Shown here one piece after another: positions 60,201 through 64,000 of a DNA stretch of 64,000 nucleotides; position 1 is the first letter of the stretch; every line of letters begins with the position of its first letter. The stretch is taken from positions 21,156,295 to 21,220,294 of the forward strand of contig CM057002.1 of assembly GCA_029891345.1 (NCBI GenBank). The letters run 5' to 3'. This DNA comes from Dryococelus australis (lineage: Eukaryota > Arthropoda > Insecta > Phasmatodea > Phasmatidae). Under the pieces are notes generated by a model. That model was not told where the DNA came from. It worked only from the letters and a program-made list of their open reading frames with translations, and searched no databases. The position numbers were made by a program, and so were the translations under genes.

Positions 60201-62895
60201 TTTGGTACCTGGTCTTCTCATTACCAAATAGATTCCTGGATTGATTGAACACAGAAGTTTCTCACGCCATTATCACGCGCCCAGTGAATGTTGTTTAAGT
60301 TTGAGCGAGCTTATCTAACTAAATGATAAATGTCAACCATGTATAATAATGATATCCAGTTAATCAGATTCATTAGTAAGCCTATTGTCACATCTTCGTC
60401 GCCACCCTCTCCCCCAACCTCAGTTCAGAGGCCATTCCGTATTATTTTCGCTTAAAAACACCAATAGCCAAATATGAATTTGCATGCAGTTATCTTCGTC
60501 GGTTGCTTCGCGAAACCAAATGACAGTTCCAGTTGTCTAGGATCACATAAAGATACGATTCTTACTTTCTTATATTTGCGTTTTATCTGGCAATAATGTC
60601 AATAATATTTTGACTTCTGACGTTTGCTGCTAGTTATTTCGTTGCCTAATTTTTTACTCATCGCTAGTAGTCGCTAGTTAGCGTTAAGGTGTGAAGCCTT
60701 ATCACCCATTTATGTTTACATTCTTCCATGTCCTTTTCCTCTCGCTTGGACATCTAAGCCCAACCACCAGTAAAAGGTGGTATGAAGAATGTCGATCCAT
60801 TCAATGACAAACGATTGGCCAGTTATATCTCTGGCTTTTTTGGTGGCCGTGTACGTGTTCGTCCATCTGGAGAAGAAAGGTACTTACGTCCACCAAAGGT
60901 GAATGTTTAGTGCTGGGTGGATAATGCTGCCGTAACATAAAGCATCCCTGCCGTAATAACAGCTGGCCACATTCCACTGTACCTCTTTGTATTACGCTGA
61001 CGACTAGAGAGACCTGGCAATCAGCTGCTGTAATCGTACCAATGACCATGCTATTCTTAATGCCCGGTTATCGCTGCTTCAATCACGAGATGTCCCTCTG
61101 TTGGCCTCCCAAGTATTAAAAGTGAAACAAATGTCATATTAATAGAATAGCTATAATGTACTGTATAAAAATGTTTCCGGCATCTGTCGAAATTTCAAGC
61201 ATTTTATATTACAGGTTTTTTGATTAGTACATTTATATTTCAGAACACTTTCATTTGTTTCATTATAATGTTTACTAATAATATGCTGAAATGATTCTAC
61301 ATCTGAAATTTGTTAGGCGAAATACTATCTGTGTACATCTGCAAAGTAATCCCGAAGTTATATTGATACTCCTAAAACACGTTCGGCATGGACTGTCAAA
61401 GACTTTTGTGACCTGTTTGCTGGTTACTATACTGATGGAGTAATTTATATTATACCTTTTGGATGGTATAGTCTGTTCGAGGTTTCTTCGCTATTTTTTA
61501 ATCAAACCTTTGAAAAATCACCCCATGTATGACATGTTTGGTTGTTTTCTAAATATGTTATATAACACAAACATTTAATACTTCCGTTCACAAAAAAGTT
61601 CTTATTTTCTGCTGTTTTGAACCTTTACTTATATTATATTCGTAAATTATAATGTTACATTGACAATCAATACGAATTAAAACAGTGACAAAACAGGTGT
61701 GTTGGTAATGCCTAATAAGAAAATAACTTTATGCCAAAATTTATTAAATTGAGTGCGCGCGAATGCGGTGCGTTGTCTATTTCGTGTAACGTTCCAAACT
61801 CAGTTAAACTTTTTTTTTTTGCATTAGACGAAGGGCTATCCTGAAAGTACAATTTTAGCAGGGCTTCGAAATAGCTTGGAATAATATGAATGGCATGCTT
61901 CTCTAACGCTCAAGGAATGATAAATTATATTGAGAAGTTTTAGTCAACGCTTAAGATCGAAGTGTTGGACGCCAGTGGGGGAGGAGTGAGGTGAAGGTGG
62001 AGCAACGACGGAATGCAAGGGCGGATGAAAGGGGAATACCCTGACACAACCTGCTGACTTGCGGCATCGCCCGGCACGATTATTTAACGATGCTAATGGG
62101 CGAATAAAAAAAAGGGGTGGCACTTCAAAACAATATTTGTAGCATGCATAAAATCTTAACAGTACCCTTCTGTCATCTTGTGGAGTATGTTTCTTTTTCA
62201 TAGGTAAACATATTGTGATGCTAGCAGACTCATCATTCCAAATGAATAAAGTGGGCTAAAAAGTGCTTCGAACCTCACAATAGCAAACAAGTCTGTTTTC
62301 TTTATTATAACCATGCATAAATCTACAAAGTGACATGCCACTAACGCGTAGCTTTTTTTTTTTTCATGTGTAGACATTGGATGACTATCTCCTGGAGACC
62401 ATCACATTGAAGTCCGGAGTGGGTGCCTACAACCTGTTCACAGACAGCGATGAAATCGACAACCACTACGCCAAGTTATTCGATAAGGGGAGTGTTCGCT
62501 CGGCCTTGCACGTGGGAAAGCAGACGTATTACCCTTATAGCGACACTGCGTACAATCGCCTTGCAGACGACATCATGAAGTCTGTGCGTCCCTGGGTGGA
62601 GGAGCTGCTGGACGCGGGGTACCGCGTGGTGTTCTACAACGGCCAGCTGGACATCATCGTGGCATACCCCCTGACGGTGAGGATGATCGAGACTCTGCAG
62701 TTTAATGCAGCTGAGGAGTACAAGACGGCCAGGAGGAATGTCTGGAGGGTGAATGGTCGAGTGGCTGGCTACACCAAGACAGCGGGCAACATGACCGAGG
62801 TGATGGTGCGTGATGCAGGACACATGGTCCCTGCTGACCAACCAGCAGTAAGCTTCAACCTCATATACAGCATCACCAGGAACACACTGCGCTGA
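32919..62895 (+). CDS. CPVL: Gene B: CPVL-like serine carboxypeptidase (six exons)
   Basis: Spliced coding region, join of 32919-33218, 35785-35971, 53462-53605, 55531-55605, 59553-59719 and 62374-62895; 1395 bp, 464 aa. Same family and role as gene A: a secreted or lysosomal serine carboxypeptidase of family S10. Seen: signal peptide MSLGVLCLLLLAVSRAAA; WLQGGPGASS in exon 2; Ser208 in GESYAG; Asp384 in NGQLDIIV; His441 in AGHMVPADQP. All five introns are GT-AG (2566, 17490, 1925, 3947 and 2654 bp), and exons join in frame without a break. Intron 2 is swollen by a 15.6-kb Polinton and intron 4 by a pogo-type transposon. The strongest similarity to gene A is in exons 1, 2 and 6. Likely functional by sequence; whether the 17.5-kb intron is spliced efficiently is not known. 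Confidence 0.93.
33219..35784. other. Gene B intron 1, nothing firmly recognised
   Basis: AT-rich intron. A small repeat-like patch at about 33290-33345 reads ATGACATCGGCATGGTCACG. A local duplication of AAAGTCTCAGTTAATAAT occurs near 33867-33910. Confidence 0.4.
35785..35971 (+). CDS. CPVL: Gene B exon 2
   Basis: 187 bp between ATCCCAG and GTACGT. It starts EDYENAPVLVWLQGGPG and ends DNPAGTG. The donor opens the 17.5-kb Polinton-bearing intron. Confidence 0.93.
36220..36225 (+). repeat. Polinton target-site duplication, left
   Basis: AACCAG directly before the left terminus; identical to the six bases directly after the right terminus. Confidence 0.9.
36226..37055 (+). repeat. Polinton left terminal inverted repeat
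   Basis: Pairs inverted with 51088-51869. Strongly conserved blocks include GAGGTCCTGGAGT, GAGTGGGCTGTAATTGTTTA and AAATAAGTACGAATCGTTAA. Small indels and substitutions throughout show age. The inner boundary is approximate. Confidence 0.88.
37402..38148 (-). pseudogene. Polinton integrase (DDE), one internal stop
   Basis: Retroviral-type integrase of the Polinton, which would insert the element. The open part at 37657-38148 shows the catalytic triad: Asp in FQADL (residue 42 of this stretch), Asp in LQTDKGTE (residue 102) and Glu in VVERFNK (residue 136), with about 33 residues between the last two. A single in-frame TAA at 37657-37659 is followed in the same frame by HRTIKMVPERVTD and a C-terminal chromo-like region (YERKPKFKVG, KGIFEKKY). 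The N-terminal zinc-binding region is not evident. The catalytic residues survive, but the stop would remove the C-terminus. Confidence 0.88.
38130..38846 (-). pseudogene. Conserved Polinton protein of unknown function, broken
   Basis: Starts at the minus-strand ATG at 38846 with MSDSASQLHKVISAVKAKYL, includes DTVFGVYRHGNIWLLGDS, and ends with DRFSPVYWNNPNELVDILKF and a NEIVSII block. From memory, insect Polintons carry a gene with the order (D)TxFGIY...GD...GLW...YWDDPNELVxRL...NNEIxSIIEEL. At least two stops interrupt it. It directly follows the integrase with the same orientation. Function unknown. Confidence 0.65.
39090..39527 (-). CDS. Polinton-encoded protein, 145 aa, unknown
   Basis: An intact-looking frame from MSISKFGYSSIKCNHYNTC to TQMDEMMQYMC. 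The N-terminus carries several Cys/His (CNHYNTC, NHDGNCD). The rest is helical and heptad-rich and could form a coiled coil (ETITKVSANISYISEIFANL). It lies between the conserved unknown gene and the ATPase on the same strand, and I know of no function. Possibly an accessory virion or fibre-like protein; that is inference. Confidence 0.5.
   Translation of the reverse strand: MSISKFGYSSIKCNHYNTCLMRNHDGNCDLNGHKLSNVDMAVKDTDAINILYVEDLNTITLNVFKLQSTYMQEKLINIIETITKVSANISYISEIFANLMIALQNIETRTNKHLEHSKNVKNEMVSTTITKKFDTQMDEMMQYMC
39650..40160 (-). pseudogene. Polinton packaging ATPase (FtsK/A32-like), broken
   Basis: Read from high to low coordinates, the minus strand shows PPNIGCTISGPSRGKTCVIK, with the Walker A motif GPSRGKT near 40085. 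After frame breaks comes NYVFIFDDVW, the Walker B region near 39865-39890, and then FSFGRHSNVDCFCLSQSY, matching the sensor region of genome-packaging ATPases of Polintons and related viruses. It would pump DNA into capsids. The gene is dead by frame shifts between the two motifs. Confidence 0.8.
40289..40792 (+). pseudogene. Polinton PLA2-like domain protein, broken
   Basis: Divergent from the ATPase gene. The start MACTKYNQKGHGVLNTLINK is followed by YDYCRPRTKLAK, an in-frame TAG at 40447, then CKEHDIVYD. The order CGPGTKL...NPLD..CKxHDIxY is the parvovirus-type phospholipase A2 fold used in Polinton virion proteins; here CGPG is changed to CRPR and the His-Asp pair is kept. Further on come ALSALGALMGGISALAKSS and a GKGMHLNLYK tail. 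Several breaks make it non-functional. Confidence 0.72.
40791..41170 (+). pseudogene. Polinton adenain-type cysteine protease, broken
   Basis: Begins MKNPQTMKETQEVL; then GVYIRDKLPKKPNLYECMIV, RRYWVAVIKN, NNFGDLRPP and TINCGNLG. This is the motif order of the adenovirus-type maturation protease. The usual HWV histidine is Tyr here, while the NCG cysteine remains. Stops occur after ILYF, after KNINQ and elsewhere. It would have processed capsid proteins. Confidence 0.78.
41224..41853 (+). pseudogene. Polinton minor capsid (penton, jelly-roll) protein, broken
   Basis: Starts MSITVILSGSSSQLWSY; later pieces in shifting frames include FNNGEKPHKIV, a MLGYERRVYPANKLH block, and at 41659-41853 an open end with PNTLIYLPVTVNRVDELVVT and VRLH. 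This order fits the single-jelly-roll minor capsid gene of Polintons. At least four disruptions are present. Confidence 0.7.
42096..43350 (+). pseudogene. Polinton major capsid (double jelly-roll) protein, broken
   Basis: Starts MEMEGILNVEEPISYDDAIT. Frame shifts near 42175 and 42370 divide it into pieces: FQAGPYTFPSEIRIAIQNHD, then VEIDQSRDVGITSMIKQYLS with WSDANNFTQQIHPGGKYEIV, then SPALLTSQNVIWNVKSS and MKNVKLYLNSQTYPYTNLN. This is the layout of the Polinton major capsid protein. Heavily decayed toward its 3' end. Confidence 0.72.
43354..43593 (+). CDS. Polinton-associated small protein (QGF family), unknown
   Basis: 79-residue open frame: MFCNVQGFQSPEKFIIKELA, then MVFSFKPPFHWKYLSPKYKK and RWIAKHHQRLTWKSGCMEYE. 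From memory it resembles a widespread group of short insect and virus-like-element proteins that begin xxxQGF and carry an FxPPxxW...N.W...H..W..G pattern. It is better preserved than its neighbours, but a fragment cannot be excluded. Function unknown. Confidence 0.5.
   Translation: MFCNVQGFQSPEKFIIKELAITDMEEHTMVFSFKPPFHWKYLSPKYKKTNRWIAKHHQRLTWKSGCMEYESIEKIFKQY
43747..43950 (+). pseudogene. Zinc-finger remnant after the capsid genes
   Basis: ATG at 43747 opens MDAVMGLLCRFCGK, TAA, then FTALRNLCRHERITCK, a single C2H2 finger. Some Polinton polymerase genes may begin with such a finger, so this could be all that is left of that gene; the link is inference. Nothing polymerase-like follows. Confidence 0.4.
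43957..44130 (+). repeat. CTCCATAG/CTCCATCG tandem repeat
   Basis: About 174 bases of 8-11 base units such as CTCCATAGCTCCATCG, with small variants, directly after the zinc-finger remnant and inside the Polinton. Confidence 0.92.
46413..46484 (+). repeat. 24-bp tandem repeat, three units
   Basis: Unit CCAAGAATTATGGCGACACT plus TCCA/TCCC with exact 24-base spacing (starts 46413, 46437, 46461). In one frame it would read KNYGDTSP-type octapeptides; in the other strand, an IILGGSVA repeat. I do not consider it coding. Confidence 0.9.
46880..47670 (+). repeat. Diverged ~250-bp direct repeat
   Basis: A segment at about 46880-47125 and another at about 47420-47670 share ordered blocks: CACCCCATxACACATCAAA, CATTCATCCATCAC, ATTCAGA, a GGCAGGGCT block and TTTCATxxTTCA near the end. 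They suggest an old tandem duplication inside the Polinton interior. Confidence 0.75.
48363..48420 (+). promoter_or_regulatory. Promoter-like patch with TATATATAA
   Basis: GTGTATATATAAGCGGACAC follows a GC-rich stretch and precedes AACACAAACAAGGCAAATAG, the architecture of a TATA promoter with a start site about 30 bases downstream. No supported gene lies downstream. It could be a leftover promoter of the element. Confidence 0.35.
48808..48970 (-). repeat. tRNA-related SINE-like unit with repeated T-arms
   Basis: On the minus strand TGGCGAAGTCAG (about 48951-48962) matches a pol III A box. About 30 bases on lies TGGGTTCGAATCCCGG (B box / T-arm), followed by two further exact T-arm hairpins CTGGGTTCGATTCCCAG (48876-48892 and 48838-48854, 38 bases apart) and a weaker fourth at 48812-48829. 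The 5-bp stem and 7-base loop of a tRNA T-arm are perfect in the two middle copies. Not a full tRNA. Confidence 0.7.
49396..49434 (+). repeat. (GA)n and poly(G) tract
   Basis: A GTGTGAGAGAGAGAG run followed by about 14 G, inside the Polinton interior. Confidence 0.9.
51088..51869 (-). repeat. Polinton right terminal inverted repeat
   Basis: Inverted partner of the left repeat, with the same order of blocks. It is slightly shorter because of deletions, with an approximate inner boundary. Confidence 0.88.
51870..51875 (+). repeat. Polinton target-site duplication, right
   Basis: AACCAG directly after the right terminus, matching 36220-36225. Confidence 0.9.
52160..52400 (+). mobile_element. 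tRNA-derived SINE, copy 1 (plus)
   Basis: Starts with a degenerate tRNA-like head: A box near TGGTAAACCTTCAGACTTGC, B box near GATTTGAGTCCCGGTTAGGC. The body has GTGATTTCCCGAAATCA, ATGCTGGCTGGGATGGTTC and GGCCGATTCCTTC, ending in ACGAGACGTTAAGA. I recognise this as a SINE body found in several insect genomes, from memory. It lies just outside the Polinton's right end in gene B intron 2. Confidence 0.75.
52612..52830 (-). mobile_element. tRNA-derived SINE, copy 2 (minus)
   Basis: Same family in opposite orientation. The minus strand reads ACTCGCATTCGGGAGGCCAC, then GATTTCCCGAAATCACTCCA, CGCTGGGATGGTTCCTT, and ends near TGTCGCTGTCAACGAGGCTG. The GATTTCCCGAAATC core is shared with copy 1. It produces spurious open frames on both strands. 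Confidence 0.75.
52831..53461. other. End of gene B intron 2, unassigned
   Basis: A GC-richer patch up to about 53080 has long overlapping frames on both strands but no known motif; the rest is AT-rich intron. Confidence 0.35.
53462..53605 (+). CDS. CPVL: Gene B exon 3 (nucleophile serine)
   Basis: 144 bp between TTTATGCAG and GTGAGT. It carries GESYAG with Ser208; the last Gly codon is split by the intron. Confidence 0.93.
54472..54714. mobile_element. Short MITE family, copy 3
   Basis: About 243 bp: GGCTGTAGGCTGTTCACGTT then AAAGTGAGCACTTTTGAGGC at the left, AAAGTGCTCACTTTACCATG then GATAGCCTATAGCC at the right, mutually inverted. The interior matches the nested 25.0-kb copy (AAATAAATATTGCCATG, GCACTCGGAAGTTAAC). 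It lies in gene B intron 3. Confidence 0.88.
54722..55138. mobile_element. Composite MITE, about 415 bp
   Basis: Starts TAGGCTGTTCCAGGTTATTT and ends TTCATTTTACTGTGAACAGC. The ends resemble those of the short MITE family, but the right interior (CGGAGGAAGAATATTCCATG, TTAAGCAGGGCTTTCG) matches the ~400-bp family. It lies 8 bases from copy 3 of the short family. Confidence 0.6.
55531..55605 (+). CDS. CPVL: Gene B exon 4 (75 bp)
   Basis: Short exon between TTTACAG and GTAAGT, coding GKYIPALGRTIHMNNP then ASLHINLK; it is too short to stand out as an open frame. Confidence 0.92.
56490..58321 (-). pseudogene. pogo-type transposase with psq HTH and PHD-like finger
   Basis: Starts at the minus-strand ATG at 58321 (MAKIKDETKQRGLWTQDALS). 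A frame break near 58260 precedes KEKGLPIREACRRYGVPRRT, a pipsqueak-type HTH. A CENP-B-like domain follows (GRWWLEDFLKRD). The DDE_1 catalytic core opens with IYNVVEKGYRL, where the first catalytic Asp (normally NVDE) is Val. After stops between 57240 and 57500 the C-terminus resumes with NMKSGLKATGIYPFNP. A frame shift near 56590 leads to a WYCTVCGKDEVKDMRRCAVC zinc finger of PHD-like spacing with HIHEEC. It is inactive by the lost Asp and at least three frame lesions. Confidence 0.85.
58421..58628. mobile_element. 208-bp palindromic MITE inside the pogo element
   Basis: ACACTGTAAATTTTTTTGTA at the left is inverted to TACAAAAAAATTTTTACAGT at the right, and inner blocks (AAAGAATCCTTTGTAAA, AAGGATTCCTTTTGTAAA) are inverted too. 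ATGT flanks both sides and may be the target duplication. It splits a row of GTAATATGGCCCAT repeats. Confidence 0.82.
59553..59719 (+). CDS. CPVL: Gene B exon 5
   Basis: 167 bp between TTCGCAG and GTTAGT. It codes GMAIGDGLVDPVNMLDYSD and ends KYKLALK, with an extra NRT sequon that gene A lacks. Confidence 0.93.
59720..61463. other. Gene B intron 5, nothing recognised
   Basis: Mixed-composition intron. A short minus frame at 60801-61049 shows no known motif. The patch at 60760-61100 may be repeat-derived, but I could not match it to anything else in the window. Confidence 0.35.
61464..61890 (+). mobile_element. ~400-bp MITE-like family, copy 5
   Basis: Starts GGTATAGTCTGTTCGAGGTT and runs through TGTTTGGTTGTTTTCTAAAT, GTGCGCGCGAATGCGGTGCG and AGCAGGGCTTCGAAATAGC. 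It lies in gene B intron 5, in the same orientation as copies 2 and 3. Its poly(T) stretch at about 61810 is a private change. Confidence 0.72.
62374..62895 (+). CDS. CPVL: Gene B exon 6 (Asp and His of the triad, stop)
   Basis: 522-bp terminal exon after a pyrimidine-rich TGTGTAG acceptor. It carries Asp384 and His441, ends ITRNTLR then TGA, and is visibly GC-richer than the surrounding intron DNA. Confidence 0.94.
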   Translation, partial: TLDDYLLETITLKSGVGAYNLFTDSDEIDNHYAKLFDKGSVRSALHVGKQTYYPYSDTAYNRLADDIMKSVRPWVEELLDAGYRVVFYNGQLDIIVAYPLTVRMIETLQFNAAEEYKTARRNVWRVNGRVAGYTKTAGNMTEVMVRDAGHMVPADQPAVSFNLIYSITRNTLR

Positions 62896-62942
62896 AGATT
62901 ACACGTGAATCAGTATTGTACGCAAATATGAGCTCTACAAGT

Positions 62943-62948
62943 AATAAA
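62943..62948 (+). promoter_or_regulatory. Poly(A) signal of gene B
   Basis: AATAAA 47 bases after the stop codon, mirroring gene A. Confidence 0.7.
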
Positions 62949-64000
62949 GTCTTTCAAACACATTAATTAAATTGCTTGGTTTTCCAGTGCCTGTTTCTTA
63001 AACTTTGGGCTCTGTGCTAGTAGTATCGAAGCCATTATACCACATTGTATTTTTTAAAATTGAAAAATGGGTTATTTCCACAATTATAAAAACTAATTAC
63101 TGTATGTTTTTTTTTTCGAACAGAATGACATGCTTATTGAATTGCAAGATCGTGATTGTACTTTTGTCTTTACTCATTTTCCCTCGCATATCTCAACATT
63201 TATGAAATTATAAGAATCTTAGTTTCATTTCTTCTTTTTCAGTAATCCACTGCTGACCAGAAATGTCTTATTGAATTTGTATTTATTATTATAGTAAAAT
63301 GTTAAAAGCATTCTGCATATTAATTTCCGGAGGGCTGTGCTGTAAACAACGTTATAATAATTTATCTTTTATTTTACAAATGAGTAAATTTGATCAAACA
63401 TTTATAAATAATCATATCAGTCAAAGAGAAAAGTATTTCTAAATAAATTAGTTATTGTTTAGTAGCATAATAGAGCATCCCCAAAGCCAGTTTATACGTT
63501 ATTATAAAAAGCGACTGAACGCGACACATTCGGAATCTGAAAAATTTCTGGATAATCCCTTCATGTTTCCGTTATATTAAATTGAATATGGACACAATAA
63601 ATATGGCAGGTTTAAAATAAACAATTCATTCTCAACTATCACTGAACGGTAAAAAGGGATTTAATGACCAGCGAAGAACTCCGAGTAATACACCAAACTT
63701 CAACTAGAATGCAATAAACATTCCAAAATAAAATTAGTCGATATGTGTACAATATAGTAGAGACAGTTGTTGTAAAGATCAAAATATTTTTACTTGTTTT
63801 TTTTTTTTTTTTTTACAATACAGTGTTAATAAACCTTGTATTGAAAACAGCGAAACAGTTTCTGAAAATTTTATATTTTCTCTGCATGGCAATGAGGAAA
63901 CAGCAAACTCCTTCAACTATAGTGTCGATGAGGACTATTGAAATATTCCAGCAAATATAATGGAAACCTCAGGACACATTTGAATAGGAAAAATAATATA
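62949..64000. other. 3' flank of gene B, nothing recognised
   Basis: AT-rich DNA with homopolymer runs (poly(T) at about 63800-63815); no supported gene, element end or RNA. Confidence 0.4.

Overview
This window looks like nuclear DNA from an arthropod, most likely an insect. It is AT-rich, has spliced genes with GT-AG introns of 1 to 17 kb, and contains many broken transposable elements. I see no operon, CRISPR array, rRNA gene or intact tRNA gene. I cannot name the species from the sequence.

The only host genes I can support are two paralogous serine carboxypeptidases of the CPVL / vitellogenic carboxypeptidase type (peptidase family S10). They lie head-to-head. Gene A is on the minus strand (28899 down to 4411, 458 aa) and gene B on the plus strand (32919 to 62895, 464 aa), with 4.0 kb between the two start codons. 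I traced both from start to stop. Each has six exons, and the four internal exons have identical lengths in both genes (187, 144, 75 and 167 bp) with identical phases. Both keep a signal peptide, the GESYAG nucleophile motif, the NGQLD aspartate and the AGHM histidine. The last stretch of 5' UTR and the first bases of intron 1 are also shared, so the pair arose by an inverted duplication.

Almost everything else is mobile DNA. Left flank: a broken Jockey/CR1-like LINE (about 418-3310) and an LTR-retrotransposon protease fragment (about 3430-3859). Introns of gene A: a degenerate 2.2-kb DDE transposon with terminal inverted repeats (6173-8366), an RTE-like LINE fragment, copies of a ~400-bp MITE family, a second MITE family with GTTCAC-type ends, a large palindrome, a Harbinger-like Myb fragment and a DUF4817-type HTH fragment. 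Between the genes: a Tc1/mariner transposase tail. Intron 2 of gene B holds the largest item, a Polinton/Maverick of 15,644 bp (36226-51869). It has ~0.8-kb terminal inverted repeats, AG termini and a perfect 6-bp target duplication (AACCAG). Its integrase, packaging ATPase, PLA2-like protein, adenain-type protease, minor and major capsid genes are recognisable but broken. No DNA polymerase B gene is visible; about 7 kb of non-coding DNA, including a tandem tRNA T-arm array, lies where I would expect it. Intron 4 of gene B carries a pogo-type transposon (about 56011-59064) with a lost catalytic aspartate.

The carboxypeptidases would act in the secretory/lysosomal route on peptide C-termini. 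The transposons are passengers that have inflated the introns. All element names rest on motif recognition by eye, with no database search.
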